Assembly: GCF_010548305.1 (NCBI RefSeq)
Contig: NZ_JAAGLV010000002.1
Span: 124,001-188,000, forward strand
Source of the DNA: Streptomyces sp. SID13031
GTDB lineage: Bacteria > Actinomycetota > Actinomycetes > Propionibacteriales > Kribbellaceae
DNA: 64,000 nucleotides
Direction of reading: 5' to 3'
Part shown: positions 33,649 through 43,582 of the stretch, piece after piece
Position numbering within the stretch: the first letter of the stretch is position 1
Layout: every line of letters starts with the position of its first letter
Position numbers and translations under genes: made by a program
Notes under the pieces: generated by a model
Database searches by the model: none
What the model saw: only the letters and a program-made list of their open reading frames with translations
What the model was told of the DNA's origin: nothing

Positions 33649-34164
33649 ATGGCAGGAGCTACCCGTGATGAGGAGTACAGCGAGTACGTCGCGCAGCGCC
33701 GGACGCAGTTGCGGCGGATCGCGTACCTGCTCTGCGGTGACGTCCACAAGGCCGAGGATCTGGTCCAGACGGCCCTGCTGAAGCTGTATGTCGCCTGGCC
33801 GCGCGTCCAGCGGGCCGGCAACGTCGACGCCTACGTGCGACGGATCCTGGTGAACTCCGGGATCGACGAGAGCAGACGCCCCTGGCGCCGGGAAGATGCC
33901 GGTCTGGAGGGCATCGAGATGCTGACGCCGGAGGTCCTCGACGTCGAGGACCGACGGGCACTGATGGAGGCACTGGCCAGCCTGCCGGCCGGCCAGCGGC
34001 AGGTGGTCGTGTTGCGGTACTTCGTCGGGCTGTCCGTCGAGGAGACCGCCGCCGACCTGCATTGCCGGCCCGGCACCGTGAAAAGCCAGTGTTCCCGGGC
34101 GCTCGCCCGGCTCAATGACTTGTTGACCGCCCAGTTCAGGGCAGTGGAAGGACTCGACCGATGA
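33649..34164 (+). CDS. SigE-family ECF RNA polymerase sigma factor
   Basis: A 171-aa ECF sigma factor of the actinobacterial SigE-like class (SigE family, Streptomyces-type small ECF). Region 2 is at residues 10-75 (YVAQRRTQLRRIAYLLCGD, KAEDLVQTALLKLYVAWPRV). Region 4 is at about 100-165 (LPAGQRQVVVLRYFVGLSVEE and CRPGTVKSQCSRALARL). It is coupled by ATGA to a membrane protein that is presumably its regulator. The genes it controls are unknown. Confidence 0.94.
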   Translation: MAGATRDEEYSEYVAQRRTQLRRIAYLLCGDVHKAEDLVQTALLKLYVAWPRVQRAGNVDAYVRRILVNSGIDESRRPWRREDAGLEGIEMLTPEVLDVEDRRALMEALASLPAGQRQVVVLRYFVGLSVEETAADLHCRPGTVKSQCSRALARLNDLLTAQFRAVEGLDR

Positions 34165-35363
34165 TCGACGAAAAGGTGCTGGCCGATCGGCTGGCGGATG
34201 CGGCGACCGCGCAGGACAACTTGTTGCCCAGGGCGCTGAGTGACGACCTGGCGGCCGGGCGTCGCCGGTTGCGGCGGCATCGCGTGCTGACCGGAAGTGG
34301 TGTGATCGGCGGCGCGGTAGCGGTCGCGGCACTGATCGTCGGGGTGACCAGTTCGCTGTCGCCCAACGCCGACCCGCTCCCCGGTGATCCGCCGGTCGCC
34401 AGTGCCAATGCCGGTAAGACGCTTGACGAGTATCCGGACGCCTTCCTCGACGCCAAGATGCGGGGGCTGGTCGGCAAGCATTTCGATCCGGCCAAGAAGC
34501 ACCTCACCTTCGAGACCGGTCCGTTCGAGTTCGACCGCCAGCCGGGTCAGCGGATGATCAGCGGTCGCGCCGGCTGGAAGATCGCCGGGCAGAAGGGCGA
34601 GGGGATGGTGTACGTCGCTCTGTACGGCTCAACCGCGGGAAACCGGTGCGGGGACTACAACAGTCTGCAGAGCTCCTGCCACAGCACACCGATGCCCGGC
34701 GGCCGAACGGCGACGATCGGGCGGAGCGGCGAGAAGGTGGAGATCAGCTACCAGCAACCCGATGGTGAGACAGCGTATGTAGCGGTGAGCCCGGTGTTCG
34801 CCAACAACACGACGGTTGCGGTCAGTGGGATGGGCATCACCGACGCGCAGCTGAAGGCATTCGTTGCCGACAGCACCTTGAACCTGCCGTCGATGAAAGC
34901 CGAGGAGGAGGCGGCGCAGCGACGATTGCTGCAGTACGCGCCCAGTGTTGGCGAGGTGAAGGCTCTCGCGGTCCGGAGTTTGCCCGGTGGCGAGGTGTAC
35001 ACGACTCGGATCGTGGATGATGCCGGGAGCTATCTGAACCGGCTGAGCTGGAAGAAGGGCGCGATCTCGGCGACGGTCTGGGTCGGTGTGGACGCAAAGC
35101 TGACAGCCAGCCGGTGTCAGGATCAGCTGTCCGTGCCCAACTGCACACCCCTGACCCTGCCGGACGGCAAGAAGGTCGGATTCTTCGAGGGCGCTCGGAC
35201 CTACCCGGAAGGCCCGGAGTACGTGATGGGTGCCACCTACACCCAGCCTGATGGTGACCTCGCCTCGGTTCGCATTCTCTACCCGGGCGAGAAGTTGCCG
35301 GGCGGCGCCGTCACCAAGGAGCAACTCCTCGCCATGGTGACGGACCCGGTCCTCGACAAGTAA
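34161..35363 (+). CDS. Membrane-anchored putative anti-sigma partner
   Basis: A 400-aa protein with a short basic cytoplasmic N-terminus (residues 1-42, RRRLRRHR), one transmembrane helix (about 43-66, GSGVIGGAVAVAALIVGV) and a large extracytoplasmic domain with several cysteines and no recognised fold. The topology and the ATGA overlap with the sigma gene suggest a signal-sensing anti-sigma factor. The N-terminal segment is shorter than a standard zinc anti-sigma domain and lacks its HxxxCxxC motif. It converges on the GH76 operon with a 3-bp gap. Confidence 0.8.
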   Translation: MIDEKVLADRLADAATAQDNLLPRALSDDLAAGRRRLRRHRVLTGSGVIGGAVAVAALIVGVTSSLSPNADPLPGDPPVASANAGKTLDEYPDAFLDAKMRGLVGKHFDPAKKHLTFETGPFEFDRQPGQRMISGRAGWKIAGQKGEGMVYVALYGSTAGNRCGDYNSLQSSCHSTPMPGGRTATIGRSGEKVEISYQQPDGETAYVAVSPVFANNTTVAVSGMGITDAQLKAFVADSTLNLPSMKAEEEAAQRRLLQYAPSVGEVKALAVRSLPGGEVYTTRIVDDAGSYLNRLSWKKGAISATVWVGVDAKLTASRCQDQLSVPNCTPLTLPDGKKVGFFEGARTYPEGPEYVMGATYTQPDGDLASVRILYPGEKLPGGAVTKEQLLAMVTDPVLDK

Positions 35364-35366
35364 TGG

Positions 35367-37178
35367 TCAACTGGCCGCCAGGACACCTCCGAGCGCGCTG
35401 GCCTGGGTTCGCCAGTCGCGGGGGTTGGCGCCCTGGCCGGCCCAGCGTTGGCCCAGGCGGTTGAGGGTGTCTCGATCGGACTGCCAGATGGTGTCGGATT
35501 GGCGTTGGGCGTAGGTCCGGTACGACGCTGTCCCGGTCGCGTCGGCCAGATCCATCAGGTAGCGCATGAACATGCCCTTGAACTGCTTCTGGTTGTCGTC
35601 GCAGCTCCCCGAGCCGGTGTCGCAGGACTCGGTCAGGATGCCGTTCGGGCTCAGGGTTGGGGAGGCGATGGCGGCGTCGGCGAGTTGTTTCGCCGACGTC
35701 AGCAGAGCGGCGTTGCCGGTGGCTCGCCACAGTTCCAGGGCGCCGCCGATCGCGAGGCCCTGGTTGTAGGTCCAGACGGTCTGACCGTTGTTGGTGCAGG
35801 AGTTCGTCAGGCCGTCGTTGACCAGTTTGGCCGAGTTGATCATCCCGCTCGCCTGGAACCAGTTCCAGCCAGTCGTTGCCCGTTGCAACCAAACGGTGTC
35901 ACCGGGCAGCCGGTTGTGCAGGGCGGCGGTCATCCGGACGTACAACCCGTTGGTGATCGCGTTCTTGTAGGTGCGTTCGCGATCCCACCAGACGCCGCCA
36001 CCGCAGGTACTCGTGTCCCAGTAGCCGTGCACATAGTTCGCGATCGTCACCGCCATGTCGAGGTACTTGCGATCGCCGGTCACGTCGTACGCCTGGATCC
36101 ACGCGATCGCCCACCACTCGGTGTCGTCGATCGCCCGGCTGATGAAGTTGCCCTCGATCGCGTCGCCGCTCTTCGTCCCGGCCGGGAAGACGCCCTTGTT
36201 GACGGTGAACGTCCGGTCGATGATCCAGCGCAGGTCGGTCCGCCCGGTCCGCTTCTGGTAGTCCATCAGCGTGGTCACGGCGACCGCCGAGTTCCACCAA
36301 CTCGACTGCCACCAGGCCAGGTCGGGGCGATAGTCGTACATCAGCGCGTCAGCGGCGGCACCGGCCCGATCGGACGCCGGCCGGGCCCACGCAGTACAGG
36401 CTCCGTTGGATCCTTCCACCGCACGACCACACGCCCGTACTGCGCCGCCGTACAGCTTGGACTTGGGATCCTTCGTTGCGTAGAGGGCGGTCTTGGTCGC
36501 GGTCGCGCCGGCCGGGGTACTGACGCGACCGAGTGAGGAGCCACCCGGCCAGGAGGCGCCTTCGTTCCAGGAGCGGTCGAGCCAGATCTCGTCACCCGCC
36601 TTGCCGGTGTCGACGGTCGCCCAGGCCATCCCGCGATTGTCGACGTGCAAGGCGATCCGCCGATTCGACAGCGTGGCCGCCGGGACCGGCTGACTCTCGC
36701 CGACCGGACCGGTCGACCCATCGCAGGCCGCGTCGCACACCTTGAGGTGAGCCCATTCGGTGCACGCCACGCCGTTGGCATCACCGCAGGCACGGATCAT
36801 CCCGCGCCGATGACCAACGGGGTCGGCCTGGTTGTACATCAGCGTCCGCGTTCCGGTCCAGGAGGACGGGATGCTTGCCCTGCCCAACAATCCGTCCCAG
36901 GTCGCGCCGCCGTCCCAGCTCCGGTCGAGCCAGACCGCGTTGCCCGACGTCCCGTTGTCGATGCTGGCCCAGCCCATGCCGTCCTTGTCCGACACGTGCA
37001 GGACGATCCGGCGCCCGTTGACCAGCTTCTCCGCCACCGGGAACGTCTCTTCCTGTGCCTGCGACGGATCCAACGTGTCACACGCGACCGAGCAGACCTG
37101 GGCGGCTTCGACTTTCGCTTCAGCGGCCGGTGCTGGGATCAGTACCGCCAGCAAGACCGTGGCCAGCAGGATTCTCAT
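35367..37178 (-). CDS. Secreted glycoside hydrolase family 76 (alpha-1,6-mannanase-like) with N-terminal repeat domain
   Basis: A 603-aa exported enzyme. After the signal peptide there are two related N-terminal modules (residues about 30-135 and 140-255) with matching VCSVACD/VCDAACD, GMGWASIDNG/GMAWATVDTG and AVWLDRSWDGG/EIWLDRSWNEG elements. The GH76 (alpha/alpha)6 domain follows (about 265-603), with the catalytic Asp pair near residue 350 in RAIDDTEWW and GGGVWWDRERTYKN. GH76 enzymes cut alpha-1,6-mannan backbones of fungal or mycobacterial-type mannan. It is the last gene of a four-gene operon, starting 2 bp after the GH2 stop. Confidence 0.93.
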   Translation of the reverse strand: MRILLATVLLAVLIPAPAAEAKVEAAQVCSVACDTLDPSQAQEETFPVAEKLVNGRRIVLHVSDKDGMGWASIDNGTSGNAVWLDRSWDGGATWDGLLGRASIPSSWTGTRTLMYNQADPVGHRRGMIRACGDANGVACTEWAHLKVCDAACDGSTGPVGESQPVPAATLSNRRIALHVDNRGMAWATVDTGKAGDEIWLDRSWNEGASWPGGSSLGRVSTPAGATATKTALYATKDPKSKLYGGAVRACGRAVEGSNGACTAWARPASDRAGAAADALMYDYRPDLAWWQSSWWNSAVAVTTLMDYQKRTGRTDLRWIIDRTFTVNKGVFPAGTKSGDAIEGNFISRAIDDTEWWAIAWIQAYDVTGDRKYLDMAVTIANYVHGYWDTSTCGGGVWWDRERTYKNAITNGLYVRMTAALHNRLPGDTVWLQRATTGWNWFQASGMINSAKLVNDGLTNSCTNNGQTVWTYNQGLAIGGALELWRATGNAALLTSAKQLADAAIASPTLSPNGILTESCDTGSGSCDDNQKQFKGMFMRYLMDLADATGTASYRTYAQRQSDTIWQSDRDTLNRLGQRWAGQGANPRDWRTQASALGGVLAAS

Positions 37179-37180
37179 CG

Positions 37181-39898
37181 TCAGCCTCCGAGTCCGGCCG
37201 TGTCGGCCCAGGTCGTGTCCGCGTCGTAGCTGCTCGCGCCGTCCCACGGATTGGCGCCTCCGGCAACGGCTATGTAGACCAGCTCGTTCGCGTGCCGCAC
37301 ATAGTGGGTCGGATAGTTGAACGACTGCAACGACACGTTGCCCGCTCCACCCGCTCGCGGCGGCTGTGCGCAGAACGTCGCGTCCTTCGCGTAGGTGGAG
37401 GTGCCGTCGTTCGGATCCTTGTAGAGCCGATAACCGCGATGCCGCAGGAACTGTCCCGGGAAGTTGCGCGACTCGAGCGAGTAGCAACTGCTCTCCGCCA
37501 ACCCCGGGCGGATGATGAAGCTCGCGTCCTGCCGCGCCGTAGCGGGTGACGCCGCGTCGATGACATCAGTCCTGGCGGCGCCGTCCAAGTGGCGCAGGTA
37601 CCGGTTGGTGTAGCCGGCCGTCGTCACCCGGAACGAGCGGCTCTGCCCGTCGGCCAGATCAGCCCCACTGCGCCACCAAGCCGGTACGACGTTCCAGGTG
37701 GCATCCTCGCGGAAGGAGCCGCCTGTATCGCGATCGATCCAGACCTCTGCGTTGCGATGCCGCAGGTAGTACCCGGGCAGGTTCTTCGACTCCAGCGACG
37801 TACCACCGCCGCTGAGCCCTTCGCGAGCACAGAAAGTCGCGTCGGCGTTGAAGCTACCGCCGGTGTTGGCCTCTCTCTGGATCCGGAAGTTGAAGTGCCG
37901 CAGGTACTGGCCGGGGAAGTTGCGCGACTCGAAGGAGTAGCAGGCCGCGTCGGCGAGACCGGGCCGGACCCAGAACGTGCTGTCTTGCTTGAGTCCCCTG
38001 GCGCTGGACGCGTTGACGACTTCGGTCCCGGCGACGCCGTTCGCGTGCCGGAGGTACCGCGTGGTGAGCCCGGTCGTGGTCACCCGGAGCGAGGCGAGTT
38101 TGCCCGTCGGCAACACGGTGCCCTTGGCCGCGGCGAGCACCTTGAGGTTGACCTCGCGGACCTTGGCGAAGTCCATCTTGCGGACCTGCCGGTCATAGGT
38201 GAAGAAGCCGTTGATCTCGTCCTCGACGTCGGTCGGCTCGGTGTAGATACTGGCGGACAGGCCGGAGCTGGTGATCAGGTCGGGAAGCTGACTGGTGATC
38301 TGGACGTACCGGTTCGTGAGCGCTTCCGAGGTCGGCAACATCTCGTAGGCGAAGGTGTTCCCGGTCGACCACTCGTGACCGGGCACGTGCAGACCGAGCC
38401 CGCCGTACTCGCCCAGCGCGAGGATCCGGGTCGACGACGGAGCTCTGGCGACGCCCGGGCCGACGTACATGTGGTCGTCGATGACATCGCCGTTGCCGGG
38501 GTCGGGATCGGAATCGCAGCAGTTCGAGCCGGAGTTGTGGTTGACCAGCCGGGTCGGGTCGAGACTCTTCACCAGGTCGGCGATCCGGCCCGCGTCGAAC
38601 TCGCCCCAGCCCTCGTTGAACGGGACCCACTGGACGATCGACGTGATGCCCTTGTGGTTCTCGACCAGCCGCCGCAGTTCGGTCTCGTACCTGGCCTCGC
38701 CGGCCGCGGAAGCGTTGCGCCCGGCAACGAGTGCGGGCATGTCCTGCCAGACCATCAGGCCGAGCTTGTCCGCCCAGTAGAACCAGCGGGCCGACTCGAC
38801 CTTGATGTGCTTGCGGACCAGGTTGAACCCGAGGGCCTTCTGCTGTTCGAGATCGAACCGCAGGGCCTCGTCGGTCGGCGCCGTGGACAGGCCGTCGGGC
38901 CAGTAGCCCTGATCGAGGGTGCCGAGCTGGAAGACGAACTTCCCGTTGAGGGTCGGGCGCAGCACGCCGCCGAGCATCGCCTTGCCGACCGAGCGCATCC
39001 CGAAGTACCCGCTGACGGCGTCACCGCTGCCCAGGGTGACTTTGAGGTCGTACAGGTAGGGATCGTCGGGGGACCACAGCCTCGGGTTGGGGACCGGGAT
39101 GCGGAACTGGGTGCCCGTCGTTCCGTTCGCTTCGCCGACGACCTGGCCGCCGGACAGTACTTGGGCGCGAACGCTCTGGCCGGCCGTGCCCTGGACGGCC
39201 AGGTCGAGGGCGCTCGCGGCGACGTTCGGGGTGGTGTCGAGGCGGGTGATGCGGGCCGCGTTGGTCGGCTCGAGCCAGACGGTCTGCCAGATGCCCGAGG
39301 TCGGGGTGTACCAGATGCCGCCGCGGTTGAGCCGCTGCTTGCCGAGCGGGATGTCCTCGGCGTCGACCGGGTTCCAGACCCCGACGATGACCTCGTTGGA
39401 GCCCGCTCGCAGGGCTGAGGTGACGTCGTACGAGAACGCGTCGTAACCGCCTTCGTGGGTGCCGAGCAGGGTGCCGTTGACCCAGACCTTGGACTGCCAC
39501 ATGACGGCGCCGAAGTTGAGCTGCACCTGACGGCCGGACCAGCCCTGCGGGATCGTGAACGTGCGCCGGTAGTACATCCGGCTCTCGTGCCGCTCGAGGC
39601 CGGACAGGGCCGACTCGACGGGGTAGGGGACGAGGACCTCCTCGCCCAGGGTGGTGCCGATCGGTGGGGTGTTGAGGTTCGCGGTGGGCGCGAACTGCCA
39701 AGCACCGTTGAGGCTTTGCCAGTCCGGGCGGGTCAGCTGCGGTCGTGGGTACTCGGGCAAGGGGTTGGTGGTCGATACCTGGCTGGTCCACGGAGTGCTC
39801 AGCCGCGGCGGCTTCGGAGTGACAGCGGTCGCCGGAGCCGAGATGCCGGCCACGAGTACGGCGATGACGAGTAGGAGTCTCAACCGGATGGCTCTCAT
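37181..39898 (-). CDS. Secreted glycoside hydrolase family 2 with C-terminal AbfB (CBM42) domains
   Basis: A 905-aa exported enzyme. It has a signal peptide, the GH2 sugar-binding domain (residues about 40-200, NFGAVMWQSKVWVNGTLLG), an Ig-like domain, and the TIM barrel with acid/base E429 (PFNEGWGEFD) and nucleophile E497 (ALGEYGGLGL). Two AbfB arabinose-binding-like modules follow (about 640-770 and 775-905) with recurrent TRYLRHxNGVAGT and SRNFPGQYLRH motifs. The family includes beta-galactosidases, beta-mannosidases and beta-glucuronidases; specificity is unresolved. The start overlaps the stop of the GDSL gene (ATGA). Confidence 0.93.
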   Translation of the reverse strand: MRAIRLRLLLVIAVLVAGISAPATAVTPKPPRLSTPWTSQVSTTNPLPEYPRPQLTRPDWQSLNGAWQFAPTANLNTPPIGTTLGEEVLVPYPVESALSGLERHESRMYYRRTFTIPQGWSGRQVQLNFGAVMWQSKVWVNGTLLGTHEGGYDAFSYDVTSALRAGSNEVIVGVWNPVDAEDIPLGKQRLNRGGIWYTPTSGIWQTVWLEPTNAARITRLDTTPNVAASALDLAVQGTAGQSVRAQVLSGGQVVGEANGTTGTQFRIPVPNPRLWSPDDPYLYDLKVTLGSGDAVSGYFGMRSVGKAMLGGVLRPTLNGKFVFQLGTLDQGYWPDGLSTAPTDEALRFDLEQQKALGFNLVRKHIKVESARWFYWADKLGLMVWQDMPALVAGRNASAAGEARYETELRRLVENHKGITSIVQWVPFNEGWGEFDAGRIADLVKSLDPTRLVNHNSGSNCCDSDPDPGNGDVIDDHMYVGPGVARAPSSTRILALGEYGGLGLHVPGHEWSTGNTFAYEMLPTSEALTNRYVQITSQLPDLITSSGLSASIYTEPTDVEDEINGFFTYDRQVRKMDFAKVREVNLKVLAAAKGTVLPTGKLASLRVTTTGLTTRYLRHANGVAGTEVVNASSARGLKQDSTFWVRPGLADAACYSFESRNFPGQYLRHFNFRIQREANTGGSFNADATFCAREGLSGGGTSLESKNLPGYYLRHRNAEVWIDRDTGGSFREDATWNVVPAWWRSGADLADGQSRSFRVTTAGYTNRYLRHLDGAARTDVIDAASPATARQDASFIIRPGLAESSCYSLESRNFPGQFLRHRGYRLYKDPNDGTSTYAKDATFCAQPPRAGGAGNVSLQSFNYPTHYVRHANELVYIAVAGGANPWDGASSYDADTTWADTAGLGG

Positions 39899-41445
39899 CC
39901 GACCGTCACCCCCGGCGCGACCTGGCCGAGGCTGACCCAGCCACCGTGACCGTCGCCGCCGATCCACTGGTAGACCACGGCCGCGTTCGTGCCGAGGTCG
40001 ACCATCGAGTAGTCGGCGTTCCCGTCGCCGGTGAAGTCGCTGAACGCCACCCGGTCGGACGTGGTCGTCAGTCCACTCGCCGTCTTTCCGAGCCCGAGCC
40101 AGCCGCCGCGACCGTCGCCGCCGCGGTTGAGGTAGGTCTGGACGGATCCGTCGGCCGCGATGGTGCTGTAGTCCACGCGGGTGTCCCCGTCGAGGTCCGC
40201 GAAGCGCACCTTCGTCCGGTCGGTCGTCGTGCCGGTCGCCACCTGGCCGAGTGACGACCAGTTGTTGACGCCGCGGTTGAGCCACGCCTGGACTGCGCCA
40301 CTCGCCGCGATCGTCAGGTAGTCGGTCTTCCCGTCCCCGTCGAAGTCGGCGAAGCGCACTGACGCCTGATCAGTCGTCACTCCCGCGGCCACCTGCCCGA
40401 TCGCCGACCAGCCGCCACGTCCGTCACCACCGCGATTCAGCCAGGCCGAGACGGATCCGTTCGCGTTGATCACCAGGTAGTCCGCCTTGCTGTCACCGTC
40501 GAAGTCGGCGAACCGCACTCTCGTGGCGTCGGTGGTGACACCGGCCGCGACCTGCCCGAGCACCGACCAGCCGCCGCGCCCGTCGCCGCCGCGATTGAGG
40601 AACGCCTGTACTACGCCGTTGCTCGCAACGGTCAGGTAGTCCAGTCTCCCGTCGCCATCGAAGTCGGCCCAGCGCACCTTGCCCGAGCCGCCGGCCTCGT
40701 TGCCCGCATTGACGGCCGGCCCGGCGGCGATGACGCCGTCGGAGTACGCGCGATCGAGCACCGGGTAGATGGCGTTCGCCATCCGCTGGAAGCCCGCGTC
40801 GTTGGGATGCAGCCCGTCGGGCAACTCGCTCGCGGTCAGCGCGGGCGGCTCGACGTACCGGGTCTTCGGTGCTGTCAGCAACGACTTCACCGCGCTGTTG
40901 AAGGTGGCGACCTTCGCCTCGAGTCCGGGGGTGGTCGGGATCAGGCCGAGCACGATCACCGTCACGCCGGGCTTGTCGGCGATGATCCGGTCCACGAGTG
41001 CTTTGAAGCGGGTCGGTGCGTTCGGTACGTCGACGTTGCGGTTGAGGTCGTTGATGCCCAGGTGCAGTGTGACGACGTCGGGCCGGGCACCGGCCAGCCA
41101 GCCGTCGATCTCGGCCCGGACCTGGTCGATGATCCAGCCGCTGTGTCCCTCGTTGGACAGGTCGGCCAGATTCCCCGATGCCTGCGAGCCGACGAAGTTC
41201 GCGTCGTACCGGGACTGCCCGCTGATGAGTCCGGCCAGCGGCTTTCGGTAGGACGACATGGTCGGACTTCCGACCCCAGCGGTGATCGAGTCGCCGAGAG
41301 GCAGAACACGAAGGGTCGGCCGGGCCGGCACCGCGACAGCAGGCGCAGCTTGCACGACCAGCCCGGTGGCTATCAGCGCAGCCGCGACCACAGCAACAAT
41401 CGCACCCCGTCCGCGCCCCGCCGCGGGCTTCCGTCCGCGCCTCAT
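39895..41445 (-). CDS. Secreted SGNH/GDSL hydrolase with FG-GAP (VCBS) repeats
   Basis: A 516-aa exported esterase. After the signal peptide comes the GDSL block (PLGDSITAG, Ser53), the [10 protein letters not shown] block III and the catalytic DGLHPNDAG near residue 210. The C-terminal half is five FG-GAP-like repeats of about 50 residues, each with a Ca-binding DFDGDG/DLDGDT loop and a GGDGRGGW linker, forming a partial beta-propeller. It probably deacetylates the polysaccharide cut by its neighbours (inferred). It overlaps both neighbouring genes by 4 bp. Confidence 0.93.
   Translation of the reverse strand: MRRGRKPAAGRGRGAIVAVVAAALIATGLVVQAAPAVAVPARPTLRVLPLGDSITAGVGSPTMSSYRKPLAGLISGQSRYDANFVGSQASGNLADLSNEGHSGWIIDQVRAEIDGWLAGARPDVVTLHLGINDLNRNVDVPNAPTRFKALVDRIIADKPGVTVIVLGLIPTTPGLEAKVATFNSAVKSLLTAPKTRYVEPPALTASELPDGLHPNDAGFQRMANAIYPVLDRAYSDGVIAAGPAVNAGNEAGGSGKVRWADFDGDGRLDYLTVASNGVVQAFLNRGGDGRGGWSVLGQVAAGVTTDATRVRFADFDGDSKADYLVINANGSVSAWLNRGGDGRGGWSAIGQVAAGVTTDQASVRFADFDGDGKTDYLTIAASGAVQAWLNRGVNNWSSLGQVATGTTTDRTKVRFADLDGDTRVDYSTIAADGSVQTYLNRGGDGRGGWLGLGKTASGLTTTSDRVAFSDFTGDGNADYSMVDLGTNAAVVYQWIGGDGHGGWVSLGQVAPGVTVG
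39905..40690 (-). repeat. Five tandem FG-GAP repeats (about 150 bp each)
   Basis: Five in-frame copies share (V/R)RFADFDGD, a DY(L/S) strand, [17 protein letters not shown] and LGQVAxGVTT. Nucleotide similarity between copies is high, so this stretch is prone to copy-number change. Confidence 0.9.
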
Positions 41446-42911
41446 GGGGTTGCGTTCAGCAGGTCGAGGGCGCTCTGCTGGCGAGCAGCGCTGAGGGCGT
41501 CGACCGGGCCGTACCAGCGCAGACCGTACTGGTCCATCGCCGTCCGGTCGGTTGCGTATGCCCGGTCGGCCTGTTTGCGTAGATAGGTCGTGTAGGGGTG
41601 GTCGGAGAGGGCCGCGTTCAGTTTGCCGAGACCGCGTAAGTGCGCGCCCTTGAAGGATTGGCCGTCGCCACCGCAGTCGCTGCTGCCTTCGCAGGGTTCC
41701 CGCAGGATTCCGTCGGCGGTGTGGAGGCTCGACGAGGTGGTCGCCGCATCGGCGAGCTGGCGCGCCGTGGTCAGGTACGAGCTGTTGTTGGTTGCCCTGG
41801 ACAACTCAGTGAGTGCCCCGAGCAACACTCCCTGGTTGTATGTCCAGGCGGTGCTTCCGTTGTTCTTGCAGGTGGAGAGGCTGATGCCGTCGTTGACCAG
41901 CTTGGACGAGTTGATCATCCCGGTCTGCTGGAACCAGGTCCAGCCGCTCTGGGCGCGTTGCAGGTAGGTCGCGTCACCCGCGATCCGGTTGTGCAGCGCG
42001 GCACTCAGCTGGATGTAGAGCGAGTTGGAGATCGCGTTCTTGTACGTCTTCGCCTCGCTCCACCAGACCCCACCGCCGCAGGTGTTGTCCCAGTACGCGG
42101 CCATGTGGTCGGCGTCTGCTCTCGCTGTCTGCAGGTAGCGGGCGTCGCCGGTGTAGTCGTACGCAGCGATCCACGCGAGACCCCACCAGCCGGTGTCGTC
42201 GATGTAGTCGTTGCGGAACTGGCCTTCGGCCTTGTTGAGATTTAAGTCGTAGGTGCGCCCGATCGCGTAGCGATAGCTGTTCATCCCCGAGATCCGGGCG
42301 TTGTCGATGACCGCGGTCAGCACATTGGCCGTGTTCCACCAGCCGGTGGTGTCGAACTGGCCGGTCGAGCGGTTGTAGAACTGCATCTGCGCGGTCGCCG
42401 CCGCGGTTCGCCGGTCCCACGCGTTCCAGGTGGTGCGCGCCCACGGCGTACAGGCGATGTCGGCGCGGTCGCCGGCCTTCCCGCAGGCGCGGAGCGCGCC
42501 GACGCCTTCGTTGTTCCAGTCGTCGACGTTGAACATCCCCGTCCGCCAGCCGTGCTGCGCGGCCGGTACGACGGTGTTGCCGAGACGACTGCCACCGGCC
42601 CAGCTGCGGCCGCCGTCCATCGAGCGGTCCAGCCAGACCTCGTCGCCGGGGTTGCCGTTCTCGATCGAGGCCCAGCCCATCGCGTCGTTGTCGTCGAAGT
42701 GCAGCCGCAGCGTGCGGCCGAAGATCGTCGCCGAGACGGGGGACCGGTCGCCCGGTGAGAGCGCCGGATCTCGGCCGTCGCAGTACTTGTTGCAGATGGT
42801 CGCGTTGGCCGACATCGTCACCGCCGGGGTGGAGGGCGGAGCCGGCGGTGGGGCTCCGGCGGGAATGGACAACGCTGTCAGGGCGACAACGGAAACGATT
42901 CCAACGATCAT
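41442..42911 (-). CDS. Secreted glycoside hydrolase family 76 (alpha-1,6-mannanase-like)
   Basis: A 489-aa exported GH76 enzyme and first gene of the operon. The signal peptide ([16 protein letters not shown]) is followed by one N-terminal module of the type duplicated in the other GH76 ([29 protein letters not shown]). The catalytic domain has the Asp pair near residue 237 ([12 protein letters not shown]) and [25 protein letters not shown] precedes ATG 42911 at normal spacing, and a LacI-type operator lies 26 bp upstream. An upstream in-frame extension (to 43268) is rejected. Confidence 0.94.
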   Translation of the reverse strand: MIVGIVSVVALTALSIPAGAPPPAPPSTPAVTMSANATICNKYCDGRDPALSPGDRSPVSATIFGRTLRLHFDDNDAMGWASIENGNPGDEVWLDRSMDGGRSWAGGSRLGNTVVPAAQHGWRTGMFNVDDWNNEGVGALRACGKAGDRADIACTPWARTTWNAWDRRTAAATAQMQFYNRSTGQFDTTGWWNTANVLTAVIDNARISGMNSYRYAIGRTYDLNLNKAEGQFRNDYIDDTGWWGLAWIAAYDYTGDARYLQTARADADHMAAYWDNTCGGGVWWSEAKTYKNAISNSLYIQLSAALHNRIAGDATYLQRAQSGWTWFQQTGMINSSKLVNDGISLSTCKNNGSTAWTYNQGVLLGALTELSRATNNSSYLTTARQLADAATTSSSLHTADGILREPCEGSSDCGGDGQSFKGAHLRGLGKLNAALSDHPYTTYLRKQADRAYATDRTAMDQYGLRWYGPVDALSAARQQSALDLLNATP

Positions 42912-42936
42912 GGTGTTCTCCCTGGGGCGGTAGGAA

Positions 42937-42948
42937 GAGAGCGCTTTC
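42937..42948. promoter_or_regulatory. LacI-family operator of the mannan-utilisation operon
   Basis: GAGAGCGCTTTC, a 12-bp near-palindrome centred on GCGC, matches the LacI-family consensus (GAAAGCGCTTTC-like) used by carbohydrate repressors in actinobacteria. It lies immediately upstream of the first GH76 gene. No LacI gene is in the window, so the repressor acts in trans. Confidence 0.8.
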
Positions 42949-43108
42949 ACCGAAACTAGGACGCTGTGGGTGAGGCCGTCAATACGCCAAGTGATCGAAG
43001 CTGTGGGAAAACGTCGGACAGGCCGAACCGTTGACCCGGTCTCGCCGATCCACTTAGTGTGCACCGAAGGTGAACACTGTGTGATCTTGTTCGATCCTGA
43101 GGAGTGCG

Positions 43109-43582
43109 ATGTCCGCCCGTCGCCTGAACCTGGTTCGCTGCGCTCGTTGTCCTGTCGGGAGTGTTCGTCGCGGTGCCGGGTGCTGCCGGCGCGGCCGACG
43201 GGCCGACCGACGTGCACACCTATCTGGAGGATCCCGGCAAGGTCGCCGAAGGACAGGTCGCGCCGCACAGCCGCCTCTGGCCGTACGCCGACGACGCGTC
43301 CGCAGTACGGGGTGAAGGCTCTCCGTATGTGCGGTGTGGCCGGACGCGCCGCCGAAGATACCGCGGGACGTGAACCCGACCGTCGCCTATCTCAAGACCT
43401 TCACCGTGCCCGCCGATGAGGCCGGCCGCCGGCAGTGGCTGCGGTTCGAGGGCGTGACGAGCGGCTACTTCGTCTGGGTCAACGGGGAGTACGTCGGCAC
43501 TCGCAGGTGCAGTTGGCTGTCACTGATGCAGGTGACGGCAACGGCGCCGACCACGCCGACTGGGCGGCCGCGCGGCTTACTT
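43109..43582 (+). pseudogene. Wrecked secreted GH2 beta-galactosidase with NPCBM tail
   Basis: Several lesions can be read directly. The signal peptide starts [10 protein letters not shown] and continues in another frame as [18 protein letters not shown]. Then [31 protein letters not shown] and SPYV follow, the usual beta-galactosidase N-terminus. A deletion and frameshift lead to [20 protein letters not shown] and FEGVTSGYFVWVNGEYVG. A very large deletion joins this to VQLAVTDAGDGNGADHADWA and a stop, which is the end of an NPCBM domain. The central catalytic domain is gone. Confidence 0.8.

Noticed and set aside
37589..39418. 609-residue plus-strand ORF over the GH2 gene
   Set aside because: Antisense shadow of a gene with catalytic residues confirmed on the other strand.
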